Positions 24,327 through 32,578 of a DNA stretch of 64,000 nt are shown here, piece by piece. Source of the DNA: Psychroflexus tropicus DSM 15496 (GTDB lineage Bacteria; Bacteroidota; Bacteroidia; Flavobacteriales; Flavobacteriaceae). Within the stretch, counting starts at the first letter, position 1, and the number at the start of each line of letters is the position of its first letter. A program made the translations under genes and the position numbers. The stretch is taken from assembly GCF_000378765.1 (NCBI RefSeq), contig NZ_KB905344.1, positions 264,332 through 328,331 of the forward strand. Reading direction: 5' to 3'. Below the pieces are notes generated by a model, which searched no databases, was not told the origin of the DNA, and saw only the letters and a list, made by a program, of their open reading frames with translations.

Positions 24327-26624
24327 TTAAAACGCATACTTCACAAATACCGTAAAGTTTCGTCCTGGATCGGTTAAACGTTCCATGCCACTTAAGTTAG
24401 CATTTGCTTGATTTCTGAAAGCAAAGTTGAGGTGATCAAAATACTGCGTATCAAACGCATTAAGTACCGCTGCTCCAAGGTTAAGTCCCGGAATCAATTC
24501 ATATCCCAGTCTAAAGTCAACTAATTCATAGCCTGGGGTCGCCTGGTTTTCGCCAAAGGACGTGGCTAATTCATCTTGCTGACTTACAAGTCGTAAATCG
24601 GTAGCTGCCCAAAATTTATTTTTGGTATAGCCTAAGCTGAATAAGGTTCGCAAAGGTGGGGTAAGGGGTAAAGACTCGCTCAAGTCCTCATTTCTGGCAT
24701 AGACGTAGGCCGTCTCAGCATCAAATTGAAAATTCTTCAAGAAGCTTAAGCTTAAGTTAGCTTCAAAACCTGTTTTGTAGGCCTCCTCAAGATTTCTAAA
24801 CACTTTGGGATTTTGTGGTTCTTGATTTGGCATAAACTTTCTGGTTTTGGTAGGATCGATGATGGCAACGATGTAATTTTCAAAATGAGAAAAATACACG
24901 GAAGCTCCCCAATCTAATCTATTGATGGCACCATCTAACACCTTCTTACCGGTATAAGCGACTTCAAATTGATTATTGACTTCGGCATCCAAGTTGGGAT
25001 TACCAATGTATTCAAACGGGTCTTGACCTACCTGAAAATGATTGATAAAACGTTCAATCATGTTAGCTGAACGCACGCCACGGCCAACTGCAAATTCCAA
25101 CTGATTATCAGCATCCAACAGTTTCTTAAGGGATACAGTGGCGCTCACATTATGCTCTGTCCTGTTTCCTAAACCAGGGTAGTAAGCTTGAAAATCTGAT
25201 GCTGGATCTTGAATGTCAGAATTGACCAGGTCATAACGAATACCAGCGTTAAGTACAGTTGACGAACTGAGCCTATAGCGTGATTCCGCAAATAACCCGT
25301 AATCATTGATATAGGAATCCTGCCAGATTTTGTCTGTAAATTCCAGAGGCGGATTAAGGGGCATGCCCATCATATTCTGCTTGACCAGTCGATTTCTTTG
25401 TCCGTCTCTACTGATGAGCAGCGCATCTGTCCCTGTAAATAAGGTCCAGAATTCATCCAATTTCCATTCTAATTCGAATCGGCCTCCAGCGGTTGTGGCT
25501 TCCACAGGAGATTCTGCTTCTACGGTATTGAAATTACTTCTTCTGCGATTGCTCATCAGGTGATCCACGTAAGAATAATAGGCTTTGGCCTGAATTTTTT
25601 GCAGGGTCTTACCAGGTCTTTTTTTGTGATAATCTAAAGATAACATCGATGAATCATCAAAGTCTGAATCCATGGGTAAAGAGGCGTGCAGCACATCTCT
25701 GCCAAAGGATTGTCTCCAGTGTAATTGTAGGCGCTCCAAAGGGGTAAAATTATAACCCACAAGCAGACTGTAATCTATACTTCTGAAAGATGAAGGAATT
25801 TCTCTTCCAGCACCGTCTTCATAGTTACCAAAATCCCGATAGCCATACATGCCGACGACATCAAATTTTTCTTCTGCATACTGAAGTCTGGCCATACTAA
25901 CCTGTGAATTCCCATTGCTTTCGAAACCAGTCGATGCACTACCTGACAAGCCATAGCTTCCTATTTCAGGTCGTTTGGACACCATGTTAATCAACCCACC
26001 AAAGGTGGCTCCGTATCGCATGGTGTAGGGTCCCCGTACCACTTCAATTTTTGAAATGTCTTCAGGAATCACGTGGGTCGTGATAGGATCCATCCGGTTG
26101 GGGCAGGCATGCATCACTTTGGTTCCTCCATCGTACTGAATGTTGAGTTGCTCATATTGAGCAGCACGAAAGGAGGGATCGATGGCGTAATTTCCTCGTT
26201 TTATGAGTCCAAAACCATTGATGTCTCTAAAGAGATCCGCTACATTTTTAGGTTGAGTCACGCGTTCGGTTAAGTCAGGGGTAGTCGTATTCATCACCGG
26301 GTCTTGAAAAATCCTACCCGTGACCAAAACTTCACCAAGTTCAGTTGGTATGGCTTTTAGTGCTATTGTTGCAGGAGTGGCTTCTTCTACCTTTAATAAT
26401 ATAGGAGTGTACCCTATATGATTGATGAGGTAGACTTCACCGATGTCTAACTTCAATACCTTATTTTCTGTAAGGCGATAGTCTTTTTTATTGTTTTGAT
26501 TGATGGCGTAAACGCCTGTAAGAGTTTCTTGAGTTTGCGCGTCTTTAACTTCTATAGATTTTGTCTGCGCTAAAAGCGTCATAAAACTAAACGTATAGAA
26601 TACTGCGCTTAAAATAAATTTCAT
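24327..26624 (-). CDS. TonB-dependent receptor, NosA/OprC-like (probable copper)
   Basis: 765 residues. A signal peptide is followed by a carboxypeptidase-regulatory-like domain (about 20-95), plug domain (to about 215) and a 22-strand barrel ending in FTVFVKYAF. In the plug, MHACPNRMDPITTHV matches the Cys/Met-containing copper-binding loop of NosA/OprC receptors, then IEVVRGPYTMRYGATFGGLINMVS. NosA/OprC import copper for NosZ maturation. The gene belongs to an operon headed by the small exported protein, with a Crp/Fnr-type site at its promoter, and sits 11 kb from nosZ. Copper specificity is inferred from the motif and context. Confidence 0.85.
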   Translation of the reverse strand: MKFILSAVFYTFSFMTLLAQTKSIEVKDAQTQETLTGVYAINQNNKKDYRLTENKVLKLDIGEVYLINHIGYTPILLKVEEATPATIALKAIPTELGEVLVTGRIFQDPVMNTTTPDLTERVTQPKNVADLFRDINGFGLIKRGNYAIDPSFRAAQYEQLNIQYDGGTKVMHACPNRMDPITTHVIPEDISKIEVVRGPYTMRYGATFGGLINMVSKRPEIGSYGLSGSASTGFESNGNSQVSMARLQYAEEKFDVVGMYGYRDFGNYEDGAGREIPSSFRSIDYSLLVGYNFTPLERLQLHWRQSFGRDVLHASLPMDSDFDDSSMLSLDYHKKRPGKTLQKIQAKAYYSYVDHLMSNRRRSNFNTVEAESPVEATTAGGRFELEWKLDEFWTLFTGTDALLISRDGQRNRLVKQNMMGMPLNPPLEFTDKIWQDSYINDYGLFAESRYRLSSSTVLNAGIRYDLVNSDIQDPASDFQAYYPGLGNRTEHNVSATVSLKKLLDADNQLEFAVGRGVRSANMIERFINHFQVGQDPFEYIGNPNLDAEVNNQFEVAYTGKKVLDGAINRLDWGASVYFSHFENYIVAIIDPTKTRKFMPNQEPQNPKVFRNLEEAYKTGFEANLSLSFLKNFQFDAETAYVYARNEDLSESLPLTPPLRTLFSLGYTKNKFWAATDLRLVSQQDELATSFGENQATPGYELVDFRLGYELIPGLNLGAAVLNAFDTQYFDHLNFAFRNQANANLSGMERLTDPGRNFTVFVKYAF

Positions 26625-26669
26625 CTTTAAGCAGTTCTAGTTTAACAAATGTGTTTTTAAAATGGGATG

Positions 26670-27053
26670 TTAAATTGAAAGGGCTGGAGGTTTGAAGTTG
26701 CTTTGTAGAAATTTGAATTTATACAGTGAAGTATGAAAATAAGGTGTAGTTTTTACATAAGGTATGGCAGCTATAATCAAATCGGATTCAAAATCGACCG
26801 TTGTGAAAATAAGTTCGCTTTCTAGAAAAACAGAAGCATTTTTTGGGGTTTCTGGTTCTTTTCTATCAAGGACATCACTCAAGTAGCATTTTCCATCACA
26901 TTCAAGTTCAGGCTGGTCTTTATTTTCACAGTAATTTTCGATGAAGTTATCGGTGAAGGCTACGTAGTATGATAGCCAAAAACCAGACTTCATCGTAAAG
27001 AGAAGTACGATAAGGCATAGTGCAAATGTGATATGTGACTTGAATTTATTCAC
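26670..27053 (-). CDS. Small exported protein preceding the TonB receptor, ECDGKCYL motif
   Basis: The frame is open from ATG 27101, but that codon lies inside the palindrome at 27087-27102 and ahead of the -7 box, so GTG at 27053 is more likely, giving 127 residues with an N-terminal helix (SHITFALCLIVLLFT). The mature part has NYCENKDQPELECDGKCYL, a cysteine cluster seen in small proteins encoded next to metal TonB receptors in Bacteroidota. With a -7 box at 27058-27065 the transcript would be nearly leaderless. Possible periplasmic or membrane metal-binding helper; function unproven. Confidence 0.6.
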   Translation of the reverse strand: MNKFKSHITFALCLIVLLFTMKSGFWLSYYVAFTDNFIENYCENKDQPELECDGKCYLSDVLDRKEPETPKNASVFLESELIFTTVDFESDLIIAAIPYVKTTPYFHTSLYKFKFLQSNFKPPALSI

Positions 27054-27057
27054 ATCA

Positions 27058-27102
27058 CAAAAATAACTTGTATATGTATTTTGGTTTGTGATTGAAATCA
27101 CA
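27058..27102 (-). promoter_or_regulatory. Promoter of the copper-receptor operon with TGTGA-N6-TCACA operator
   Basis: The palindrome TGTGATTGAAATCACA (27087-27102) is a perfect Crp/Fnr-type site. On the minus strand a -7 box TATTTTTG is at 27058-27065, centre 33 bp from the palindrome centre, the same geometry as the other regulated promoters in the window. Confidence 0.72.
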
Positions 27103-27125
27103 TAAGCCCTGCTTTAATCCAAAAA

Positions 27126-27139
27126 CTGACAATAATCAG
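27126..27139. promoter_or_regulatory. Candidate autoregulatory site upstream of the Crp/Fnr gene
   Basis: CTGACAATAATCAG, a TGA-N6-TCA palindrome. A -7 box TAAATTTG (27158-27165) lies 29 bp downstream on the plus strand, closer than the 33 bp of the activated promoters, so repression or weak control is possible. Confidence 0.5.
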
Positions 27140-27177
27140 AAAAAAAAATGGCATATTTAAATTTGTAATGTATTGTT

Positions 27178-27774
27178 ATGATTGAGACTAAATTTTTAGA
27201 TGAATTTGATGCTGAACTTCTTGAAGTTGAGAAAGGAGAGGTAATTTTTGAATATGGCAGTAAAGCCCAATTTTACTTCCAAGTGAAGTCTGGAGAGGTT
27301 AAGATGAATAATTTTAATAGAGATGGGAAGGAGTTTATACAAGGCATTTTTTATTCTGGACAAAGTTTTGGAGAACCTCCTTTGTTTGCAGACGTAGCAT
27401 ATCCTGCTGCTGCAGAGGCCATAACCGATGCTGAAATTTATCGCCTCCCTAAAACCAACTTTTTTAAATTGCTTGAGCAATATCCAAAAGTTCACCTTAA
27501 AATATCAGAAGGATTGGCCTCCCGTCTTTACTATAAAGCTATTATGGCTTCGGAGATATCGTCTCAGGATCCAGAACATCGTATACTCAGATTATTGGAT
27601 TATACCAAGAAACATATTCAAAATCTTGAAGCACACCAGATCTTAGAGGTGGATTTGACTAGACAACAAATAGCAGATCTTACAGGTTTGAGGGTAGAAA
27701 CCGTGATAAGAGCTTGTAAAGCTTTGGAAAAAAAAGGGGAAATTAGGATTGTTAAACGCAAATTGCTAAGGTAA
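27178..27774 (+). CDS. Crp/Fnr family transcriptional regulator
   Basis: 198 residues. A cyclic-nucleotide-binding-like beta roll (about 15-115, VKSGEVKMNNFNRDGKEFIQGIFYSGQSFGEPPLF) is followed by the long dimer helix and a winged HTH whose recognition helix is TRQQIADLTGLRVETVIRACKAL. The VE..IR pattern resembles Fnr-type readers of TGA half-sites. There are no N-terminal cysteines for an Fe-S cluster, so sensing by haem or another ligand as in DNR/NnrR is plausible. It lies between the copper receptor and NO-detoxification genes that carry TGA-N6-TCA sites, so it is the best candidate regulator. Confidence 0.9.
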   Translation: MIETKFLDEFDAELLEVEKGEVIFEYGSKAQFYFQVKSGEVKMNNFNRDGKEFIQGIFYSGQSFGEPPLFADVAYPAAAEAITDAEIYRLPKTNFFKLLEQYPKVHLKISEGLASRLYYKAIMASEISSQDPEHRILRLLDYTKKHIQNLEAHQILEVDLTRQQIADLTGLRVETVIRACKALEKKGEIRIVKRKLLR

Positions 27775-27794
27775 CGTGATAAACCCTGTTGTCC

Positions 27795-27837
27795 TGATTC
27801 AGATCATAAATGCACTTCCTTGAGTCTTTTACTTTTG
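27795..27837 (+). promoter_or_regulatory. Promoter with TGA-N6-TCA site for the globin/hemerythrin unit
   Basis: The operator TGATTCAGATCA (27795-27806) is a perfect palindrome over TGAT-N4-ATCA. The -7 box TACTTTTG is at 27830-27837, centre 33 bp away. ATG of the first gene is at 27863. Confidence 0.75.
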
Positions 27838-27862
27838 TAGCTAACATTTACAAAAAGAAAAG

Positions 27863-28150
27863 ATGATGACAATTTTTGAACGCTTATCTAACGATTTTGA
27901 ACGATTTTACATGGCCAATTCCATACTAGGTATCATAGTGTCTAGTTGCCTAGGTTCTATTGCTGCTATGATGATATTGATGCAGGGTAATTCCCTCATT
28001 TATATGTTGCATTTGGGATGGATTGTTGTGGTTTGTATGGCTTATAATGCCTCAGTTCTTGCTGGATTAAAACATAAAGCGGTATTTATACTTCAGATCA
28101 TTAGTGTTTTGTCTAGTATAATTTCAATTTTATTTTATATAATTTTCTAA
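27863..28150 (+). CDS. Small three-helix membrane protein (95 aa)
   Basis: After a short cytosolic N-terminus (TIFERLSNDFERFYM) there are three hydrophobic segments (about 18-38, 45-65, 72-94). The stop overlaps the ATG of the globin gene by one base (TAATG), so they are coupled. First gene of a predicted NO-stress unit. Not recognised; no metal-ligand motif stands out. Confidence 0.72.
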   Translation: MMTIFERLSNDFERFYMANSILGIIVSSCLGSIAAMMILMQGNSLIYMLHLGWIVVVCMAYNASVLAGLKHKAVFILQIISVLSSIISILFYIIF

Positions 28151-28542
28151 TGAAAAGAGAAATAAAAACAAGAGATGATGTTTCTTTACTGGTGACCGAG
28201 TTTTATAAAAAGATTAGAGCCGATGAAGACATTGGCTTTTTTTTCAATAAATCGATTCAGGATTGGGACGAGCATCTTGAAAAACTAACTGATTTCTGGG
28301 AGACTAATTTATTGTTTAAGCGAAATTACAAAGGCAATCCAAAACAAGCACACTTAGAGGTAGATCATAATTTTAATCAGTCAATTGAGCAAAAACATTT
28401 TGGAGTCTGGCTAAACCTTTGGTTTGAAACTATTAATGAATATTTTGAAGGTGACTTAGCCAACCGCGCCAAAAACAATGCAAGGAATATGGCCTTTCAC
28501 ATTTTTATGACTATTTATAAATCTAGAGAAACGTATCTTTAA
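28150..28542 (+). CDS. Group III truncated hemoglobin
   Basis: 130 residues with the 2-over-2 globin pattern: VSLLVTEFYKKIRADEDIGFFF, then WDEHLEKLTDFWETNLLFKRNYKGNP and the F-helix segment SIEQKHFGVWLNLW, whose His is the likely proximal haem ligand, and a final NARNMAFHIFMTIYKS helix. The KGNP and W-L-x-L-W features are typical of group III. Cytosolic; group III globins are associated with NO and oxygen chemistry. Coupled to the upstream membrane protein. Confidence 0.92.
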   Translation: MKREIKTRDDVSLLVTEFYKKIRADEDIGFFFNKSIQDWDEHLEKLTDFWETNLLFKRNYKGNPKQAHLEVDHNFNQSIEQKHFGVWLNLWFETINEYFEGDLANRAKNNARNMAFHIFMTIYKSRETYL

Positions 28543-28572
28543 TCTTAAACTGATTTTCAAAATTACTTAGCT

Positions 28573-29034
28573 ATGCCTAATGAACCCTTAAAGCGCCACG
28601 AAGCCCTTAAAAACCTGAGTCGAGAGCATCACGATGGACTTATCTTTGCTTTGCGATTACAAAAGGGTGTTGCCAAAAGAGCAAGGCTTGAGGAGATGGA
28701 AAACTATGCTATCTGGTTTTGGAAACAACATCTATTACCACACTTCAAAATGGAAGAACTACAGCTTTTTCCAATGCTTAAAGAAGATTATGAACTAGTC
28801 AAAACAGCAAGACAACAACATAGAGATTTGGAATCGCTTTTTAATACACAACCTAAAACTTATAAAGATTTTAAAGCGATTTATGAGTTGCTTCAACTTC
28901 ACATTAGGCTAGAAGAACGAGAGCTGTTCAATTGGATTCAGGAGGAATTAAATAGTGAAGAGCTAGCAAAATTTCAAGCTATACATGACTCTCAGAGCAC
29001 TTGTGAGGTGTGGCCTCATCCGTTCTGGAAGTGA
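28573..29034 (+). CDS. Hemerythrin-domain protein
   Basis: 153 residues forming one four-helix bundle with di-iron ligand motifs in order: REHHDGLIFA, KQHLLPHFKMEELQLFP, RQQHRDLE and LHIRLEERELF. It begins 30 nt after the globin gene and is likely in the same unit. Such proteins bind O2, NO or handle iron. Cytosolic. Confidence 0.88.
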   Translation: MPNEPLKRHEALKNLSREHHDGLIFALRLQKGVAKRARLEEMENYAIWFWKQHLLPHFKMEELQLFPMLKEDYELVKTARQQHRDLESLFNTQPKTYKDFKAIYELLQLHIRLEERELFNWIQEELNSEELAKFQAIHDSQSTCEVWPHPFWK

Positions 29035-29079
29035 TTATTTCAAACCCACTTTGTGTAATAAAACGTCGCAATAGAACTT

Positions 29080-29667
29080 TTAATGCATAAGGTGGGATAA
29101 GCTTTTATTGACGTAAATTTTTAAACTAGGAACGACCTTTTCCTCAAACCATGGATTTTTTTTCAGCCAAATATTGTTTCTTGGTGAAGGGTGAGGTAAC
29201 ACAAAAAATCTTGGTAAATAGGTTTTAAAATTTGCCACGCGTTGTGTCAGGTTTAACCGGGTATCTTCACTTTTCATATAATAGTTTTGGGCATATTGTC
29301 CTACTAAAATTATAAGCTTCAAATTTTTAAGTTCCTCAAATAATGGGGGATGCCACATGGGGGCACAAATTTTCTTTGGGGGTAAATCGCCAGACTTTCC
29401 TTTTCCAGGATAACAAAAACCCATGGGAATAAGGGCAAATTTTGAGGTATCGTAAAACGAAGTTTTATCCACGCCCATCCATTCTCTTAAGCGTTTACCA
29501 CTGGCGTCATCCCAAGGAATTCCGGAAGCGTGAACTTTGGTTCCTGGTGCTTGCCCTATTACTGCGATTTTACTTAATAGATTTGCTTCCACAATAGGTC
29601 GTGGTCCTAAGGGTAATTCCTGCTCGCAGGCAGAGCAATCTCTTATGTCATTTAAAAGTGTTTCCAT
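29080..29667 (-). CDS. Uracil-DNA glycosylase family protein
   Basis: 195 residues. Motif 1 is AVIGQAPGTKVHASGIPWDDASG, and motif 2 is VLPHPSPRN near the C-terminus. CSACEQELPLGPRP at the N-terminus carries a CxxC pair but not the full four-cysteine Fe-S set of family 4. The form with HPSPRN and single-domain length matches the UDG-like family found in Bacteroidota. It would remove uracil or related damage from DNA. It converges with the hemerythrin gene and has 73 nt before the next minus-strand gene. Confidence 0.88.
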   Translation of the reverse strand: METLLNDIRDCSACEQELPLGPRPIVEANLLSKIAVIGQAPGTKVHASGIPWDDASGKRLREWMGVDKTSFYDTSKFALIPMGFCYPGKGKSGDLPPKKICAPMWHPPLFEELKNLKLIILVGQYAQNYYMKSEDTRLNLTQRVANFKTYLPRFFVLPHPSPRNNIWLKKNPWFEEKVVPSLKIYVNKSLSHLMH

Positions 29668-29740
29668 GATCTCTATTGCAAATAAACTTTAAATTTATAC
29701 TTAAACAGTGCTTTAGCCTCAGAAAAAAACACTCAAGCTT

Positions 29741-30976
29741 TTATTTTTCCAAAGGATTGGAATACTTAGTTTTTGCTAAAAGTGATTCTACCAGAATCCA
29801 AAAAATACTTAGGACTAACAATAGGGAGTATGCTGCAATATGAATGTTTAGAGATGGCAGCATAGGGAAGTGAAACACCGCCATCCCAGCCCTATAAAAT
29901 ATTGAAATTTCAGTAAGTAGAAATCCCGATACAAAAAGCCCTAAGCTTATATTAGAAAGCTTGATCCATCTCAAATAAGACGCCATAAATAATAAAAATA
30001 GACTTATAAATCCAAGAAAAAACCAATGCAGGTAGCCAATAACCAAGTCTACATTAATTGCAGTAATTGTAACAAAATAAGGAATTCCACCAAGACTTTG
30101 CATAACGAACTTGAGCAAAAAAACACCAAGGAGAAAGATGAGTATAAATTTAGTTTGGCTAGATTGGTTCTTATAAAATGATTTTAAAGGATTTTTTACT
30201 GATGTCCAGAAGTAGAATAATCCCACCCATAAGCACAAGCTGCCCAGATTTGCAAGACCATAAATCGCCCAATGTGAAAACGCCCATAGCGCAGATAAAA
30301 AAGCGCTAAAAATTGTGCCTAAGTTAAATAGCACAAAGAATTTATTGAAGGCTTTCTTCTCGATCTGAAGGTTGACTTTTTCTAACAAAAAGAGCAATAA
30401 TCCAATAGCTGCTAATATAAACCAGGCGTTGTATTGAAAGTGCAGATAAAAATAAATCGAAAGCTTGTACCAGACAGATTGATTCCCTAAAGTAACCATT
30501 ATTCCTCCCAAAGCCCAGGGGCCTATAGAAGATAAGACCATATACAACAATGCCCATTTGATGATAAGGAATGACTTCTTTTGGCGTACGCGGGATTGAG
30601 TATGCTTCAATAGAAAACCGAAGAAGATATAGCTAAGGATTAAAAATAGTGTGGAAAATATTATAGAAAATAAGGCGTAACCTTGAATGGGAAAACAAAT
30701 AAGCATTCCTAAAATACAGAATTGAGTAGCCCAAAATAGCTTAAGATAATGTTTGAGAGATTGTGATTTGTCGATAAAAAAATAAACCAGGAGACTACTT
30801 AAGCCCAAATATACCCAGCCAAGAAGTGCGATGTGAGAATGGGTATGAACCCAAAACCTGTACGCTGTAGGAAGATCGATACTAAAGGGGGTAGACTCTA
30901 GCCGAAGTAAAAAACCTAAAACAGCAGTTATAAGAAAGTAAATAAAACCACTTCTAAATTGCTGTTTTAGGATCAT
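29741..30976 (-). CDS. Multi-helix membrane protein, heme-copper-oxidase-I/NnrS-like
   Basis: 411 residues with about 12 membrane helices. Histidines sit at helix ends: VHTHSHIALLGW (about 43-54), YLHFQYNAWF, SHWAIYGL, YLHWFFLGF. The pattern is like NO-reductase-like or NnrS haem-copper membrane proteins. Ends at 30976, 15 nt from the RIC gene with which it shares a strand and a promoter, so a role in NO resistance is likely. The exact subfamily cannot be settled from sequence alone. Confidence 0.7.
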   Translation of the reverse strand: MILKQQFRSGFIYFLITAVLGFLLRLESTPFSIDLPTAYRFWVHTHSHIALLGWVYLGLSSLLVYFFIDKSQSLKHYLKLFWATQFCILGMLICFPIQGYALFSIIFSTLFLILSYIFFGFLLKHTQSRVRQKKSFLIIKWALLYMVLSSIGPWALGGIMVTLGNQSVWYKLSIYFYLHFQYNAWFILAAIGLLLFLLEKVNLQIEKKAFNKFFVLFNLGTIFSAFLSALWAFSHWAIYGLANLGSLCLWVGLFYFWTSVKNPLKSFYKNQSSQTKFILIFLLGVFLLKFVMQSLGGIPYFVTITAINVDLVIGYLHWFFLGFISLFLLFMASYLRWIKLSNISLGLFVSGFLLTEISIFYRAGMAVFHFPMLPSLNIHIAAYSLLLVLSIFWILVESLLAKTKYSNPLEK

Positions 30977-30991
30977 AAATAAACAAACTAA

Positions 30992-31711
30992 CTATGAAAA
31001 AATAGCTTTCTCCATCGCCAAAGCTTTAGGGAAAAGTATATTATTTTCTAAATGAATATGCAAATGTAAATCATTTTGAAACTCTTCCAATTTATGGTAC
31101 ATGGCTTTATACGTGTTGCAAGCATTGGCAGGTAAGGTATAATCCTGAGTCAATCTGGCAATTTCTTTAAACAAATCTCCAGCTGCCTCATGTTCATCTT
31201 CCATCATTGCAATTGGACTTTCTACACTACCAAAAGGAGGACGACTTAGTTTCTGATTGTTCTTATAGGCACTTTCCATTTTTTCTATGAAGGGGAATAA
31301 AATAAGCTCTTCTTTCTTCAAGTGGGTGGTTAGCTCATTGGCTACTTTGCGAAATAGTTCTTTGATTTGAATTAACTCGGGATTGGTTTTTCCATGCACT
31401 TTTTCTACCTTATTGGTGTATTGGATGAGCAAAGGTATACTCTCCTCTACGTAGGTGTGGTGAATATTTTTGATGTGTTGAGCTAAAAAGCTTAAATCCC
31501 AGGTATTGTAATTATAACTTCTTCCGTTTTCTACCAGGTTTTGAAGGTCTAGAATAACTTCATCTATATTGGCATTGCGATCTTCACAAGCCTTGCTAAG
31601 ACTCACACCACCGCCGCAACAAAAATCTATATCGTATTTTTTGAAAACGTGAGCGGTATTAATATTTTCACTAACCAACTCTGCTACTGTTTTGTTTTTT
31701 AATGCTGTCAT
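30992..31711 (-). CDS. ric: RIC family di-iron protein, ScdA/YtfE
   Basis: 239 residues. The ScdA N-terminal domain has FKKYDIDFCCGGGVSLSKAC (about 22-42), and the hemerythrin-like C-terminal part has di-iron ligands in IHHTYVEE, HLKKEELILFPFIE, EDEHEAAGDLF and HLHIHLENNILFPKA. RIC proteins repair Fe-S clusters damaged by NO or oxidants. The upstream site at 31771-31782 with a -7 box suggests NO-responsive induction. Confidence 0.93.
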   Translation of the reverse strand: MTALKNKTVAELVSENINTAHVFKKYDIDFCCGGGVSLSKACEDRNANIDEVILDLQNLVENGRSYNYNTWDLSFLAQHIKNIHHTYVEESIPLLIQYTNKVEKVHGKTNPELIQIKELFRKVANELTTHLKKEELILFPFIEKMESAYKNNQKLSRPPFGSVESPIAMMEDEHEAAGDLFKEIARLTQDYTLPANACNTYKAMYHKLEEFQNDLHLHIHLENNILFPKALAMEKAIFS

Positions 31712-31739
31712 GATACGTAGTTTTTAATAATTTAATATC

Positions 31740-31782
31740 AAAAGTAGAGTACAGGTTTTCAAAAGTTTATGACTTCAATCAA
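31740..31782 (-). promoter_or_regulatory. Promoter with TGA-N6-TCA site for the RIC operon
   Basis: The operator TGACTTCAATCA is at 31771-31782. On the minus strand the -7 box TACTTTTG is at 31740-31747, centre 33 bp away. It sits between the end of nosY and the RIC gene, so RIC can be expressed separately from the nos operon. Confidence 0.7.
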
Positions 31783-31795
31783 GTTAAAGAAATAA

Positions 31796-32578
31796 TTAAA
31801 AATCTTTGCGTTGAGCAACCTTCAGCATTCGCCATGATGGGAGTAAAACCCAGGCTAAGAGTACTCCGAGAGAAACCAAACTTCCCGTAAGGGTGCCAAA
31901 GAAATCCTTAAAAATAGCTCCCGTATATCCTAATAAAGCCGAAATGTCTAATTTCAATAGAATGAGAATTCTAGATAAATCTATAGGATTGAATAAGGTT
32001 GCAAACAGAGTAAATTGATCCAAAGGATAATCTTGAAAGTACACCAGAGCTATTAAAAATGCACCATCATAAATAACGGCCATAAAAAGCCATAACAATA
32101 TAGCATAACCAAATCCCTTAATTTTATTGGAATTGGACAGGGCGATATTAAAAGCTAGTCCACTAAAAATAAAACTTAAAACTATGGCGACGACAATCAA
32201 AATTAAGAAGTCGAATATCACGTTGGATTGAAACAAGCCGTACAGAGCGAATGGAATCCCCAAACCGAGAAGCACACTTAAAGATAAGGAAACGGCTACG
32301 CCAAGAAATTGTCCCATAAAGATAGATCTTCTGCGGATAGGCTGTGCCAAAAGAAGGGCTGTAAATTCTTGAGAGTTATAGTAATACATCACACCGAATA
32401 TGGTACCAATAAGAGGAACCAAAACGATAACTACATTTAGAAGGGTGATGATGGCATTAGAAATATTATTATTTAAAAATAGCAATACTGAACTTAAAAG
32501 CAGATAGAACAAGAAGTAAACATAACTCCATCGGCTTCTTACCAAATCGAAAAAACTATATTTTAAAATTTTAAGCAT
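31796..32578 (-). CDS. nosY: NosY, ABC permease for nitrous oxide reductase maturation
   Basis: 260 residues with six membrane helices, DLVRSRWSYVYFLFYLLLSS at the start and QEFTALLLAQPIRRRSIFMGQF, a coupling-helix region. NosY pairs with NosF to form the ABC transporter that supplies sulfur for the NosZ CuZ site with NosD. Start overlaps nosF stop by 8 nt. Last gene of the nos operon. Confidence 0.9.
   Translation of the reverse strand: MLKILKYSFFDLVRSRWSYVYFLFYLLLSSVLLFLNNNISNAIITLLNVVIVLVPLIGTIFGVMYYYNSQEFTALLLAQPIRRRSIFMGQFLGVAVSLSLSVLLGLGIPFALYGLFQSNVIFDFLILIVVAIVLSFIFSGLAFNIALSNSNKIKGFGYAILLWLFMAVIYDGAFLIALVYFQDYPLDQFTLFATLFNPIDLSRILILLKLDISALLGYTGAIFKDFFGTLTGSLVSLGVLLAWVLLPSWRMLKVAQRKDF

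Noticed and set aside
24155-24337. Minus-strand 60-codon frame after the copper receptor
   Set aside because: It coincides with structured element E5; pairing explains the sequence better than coding.
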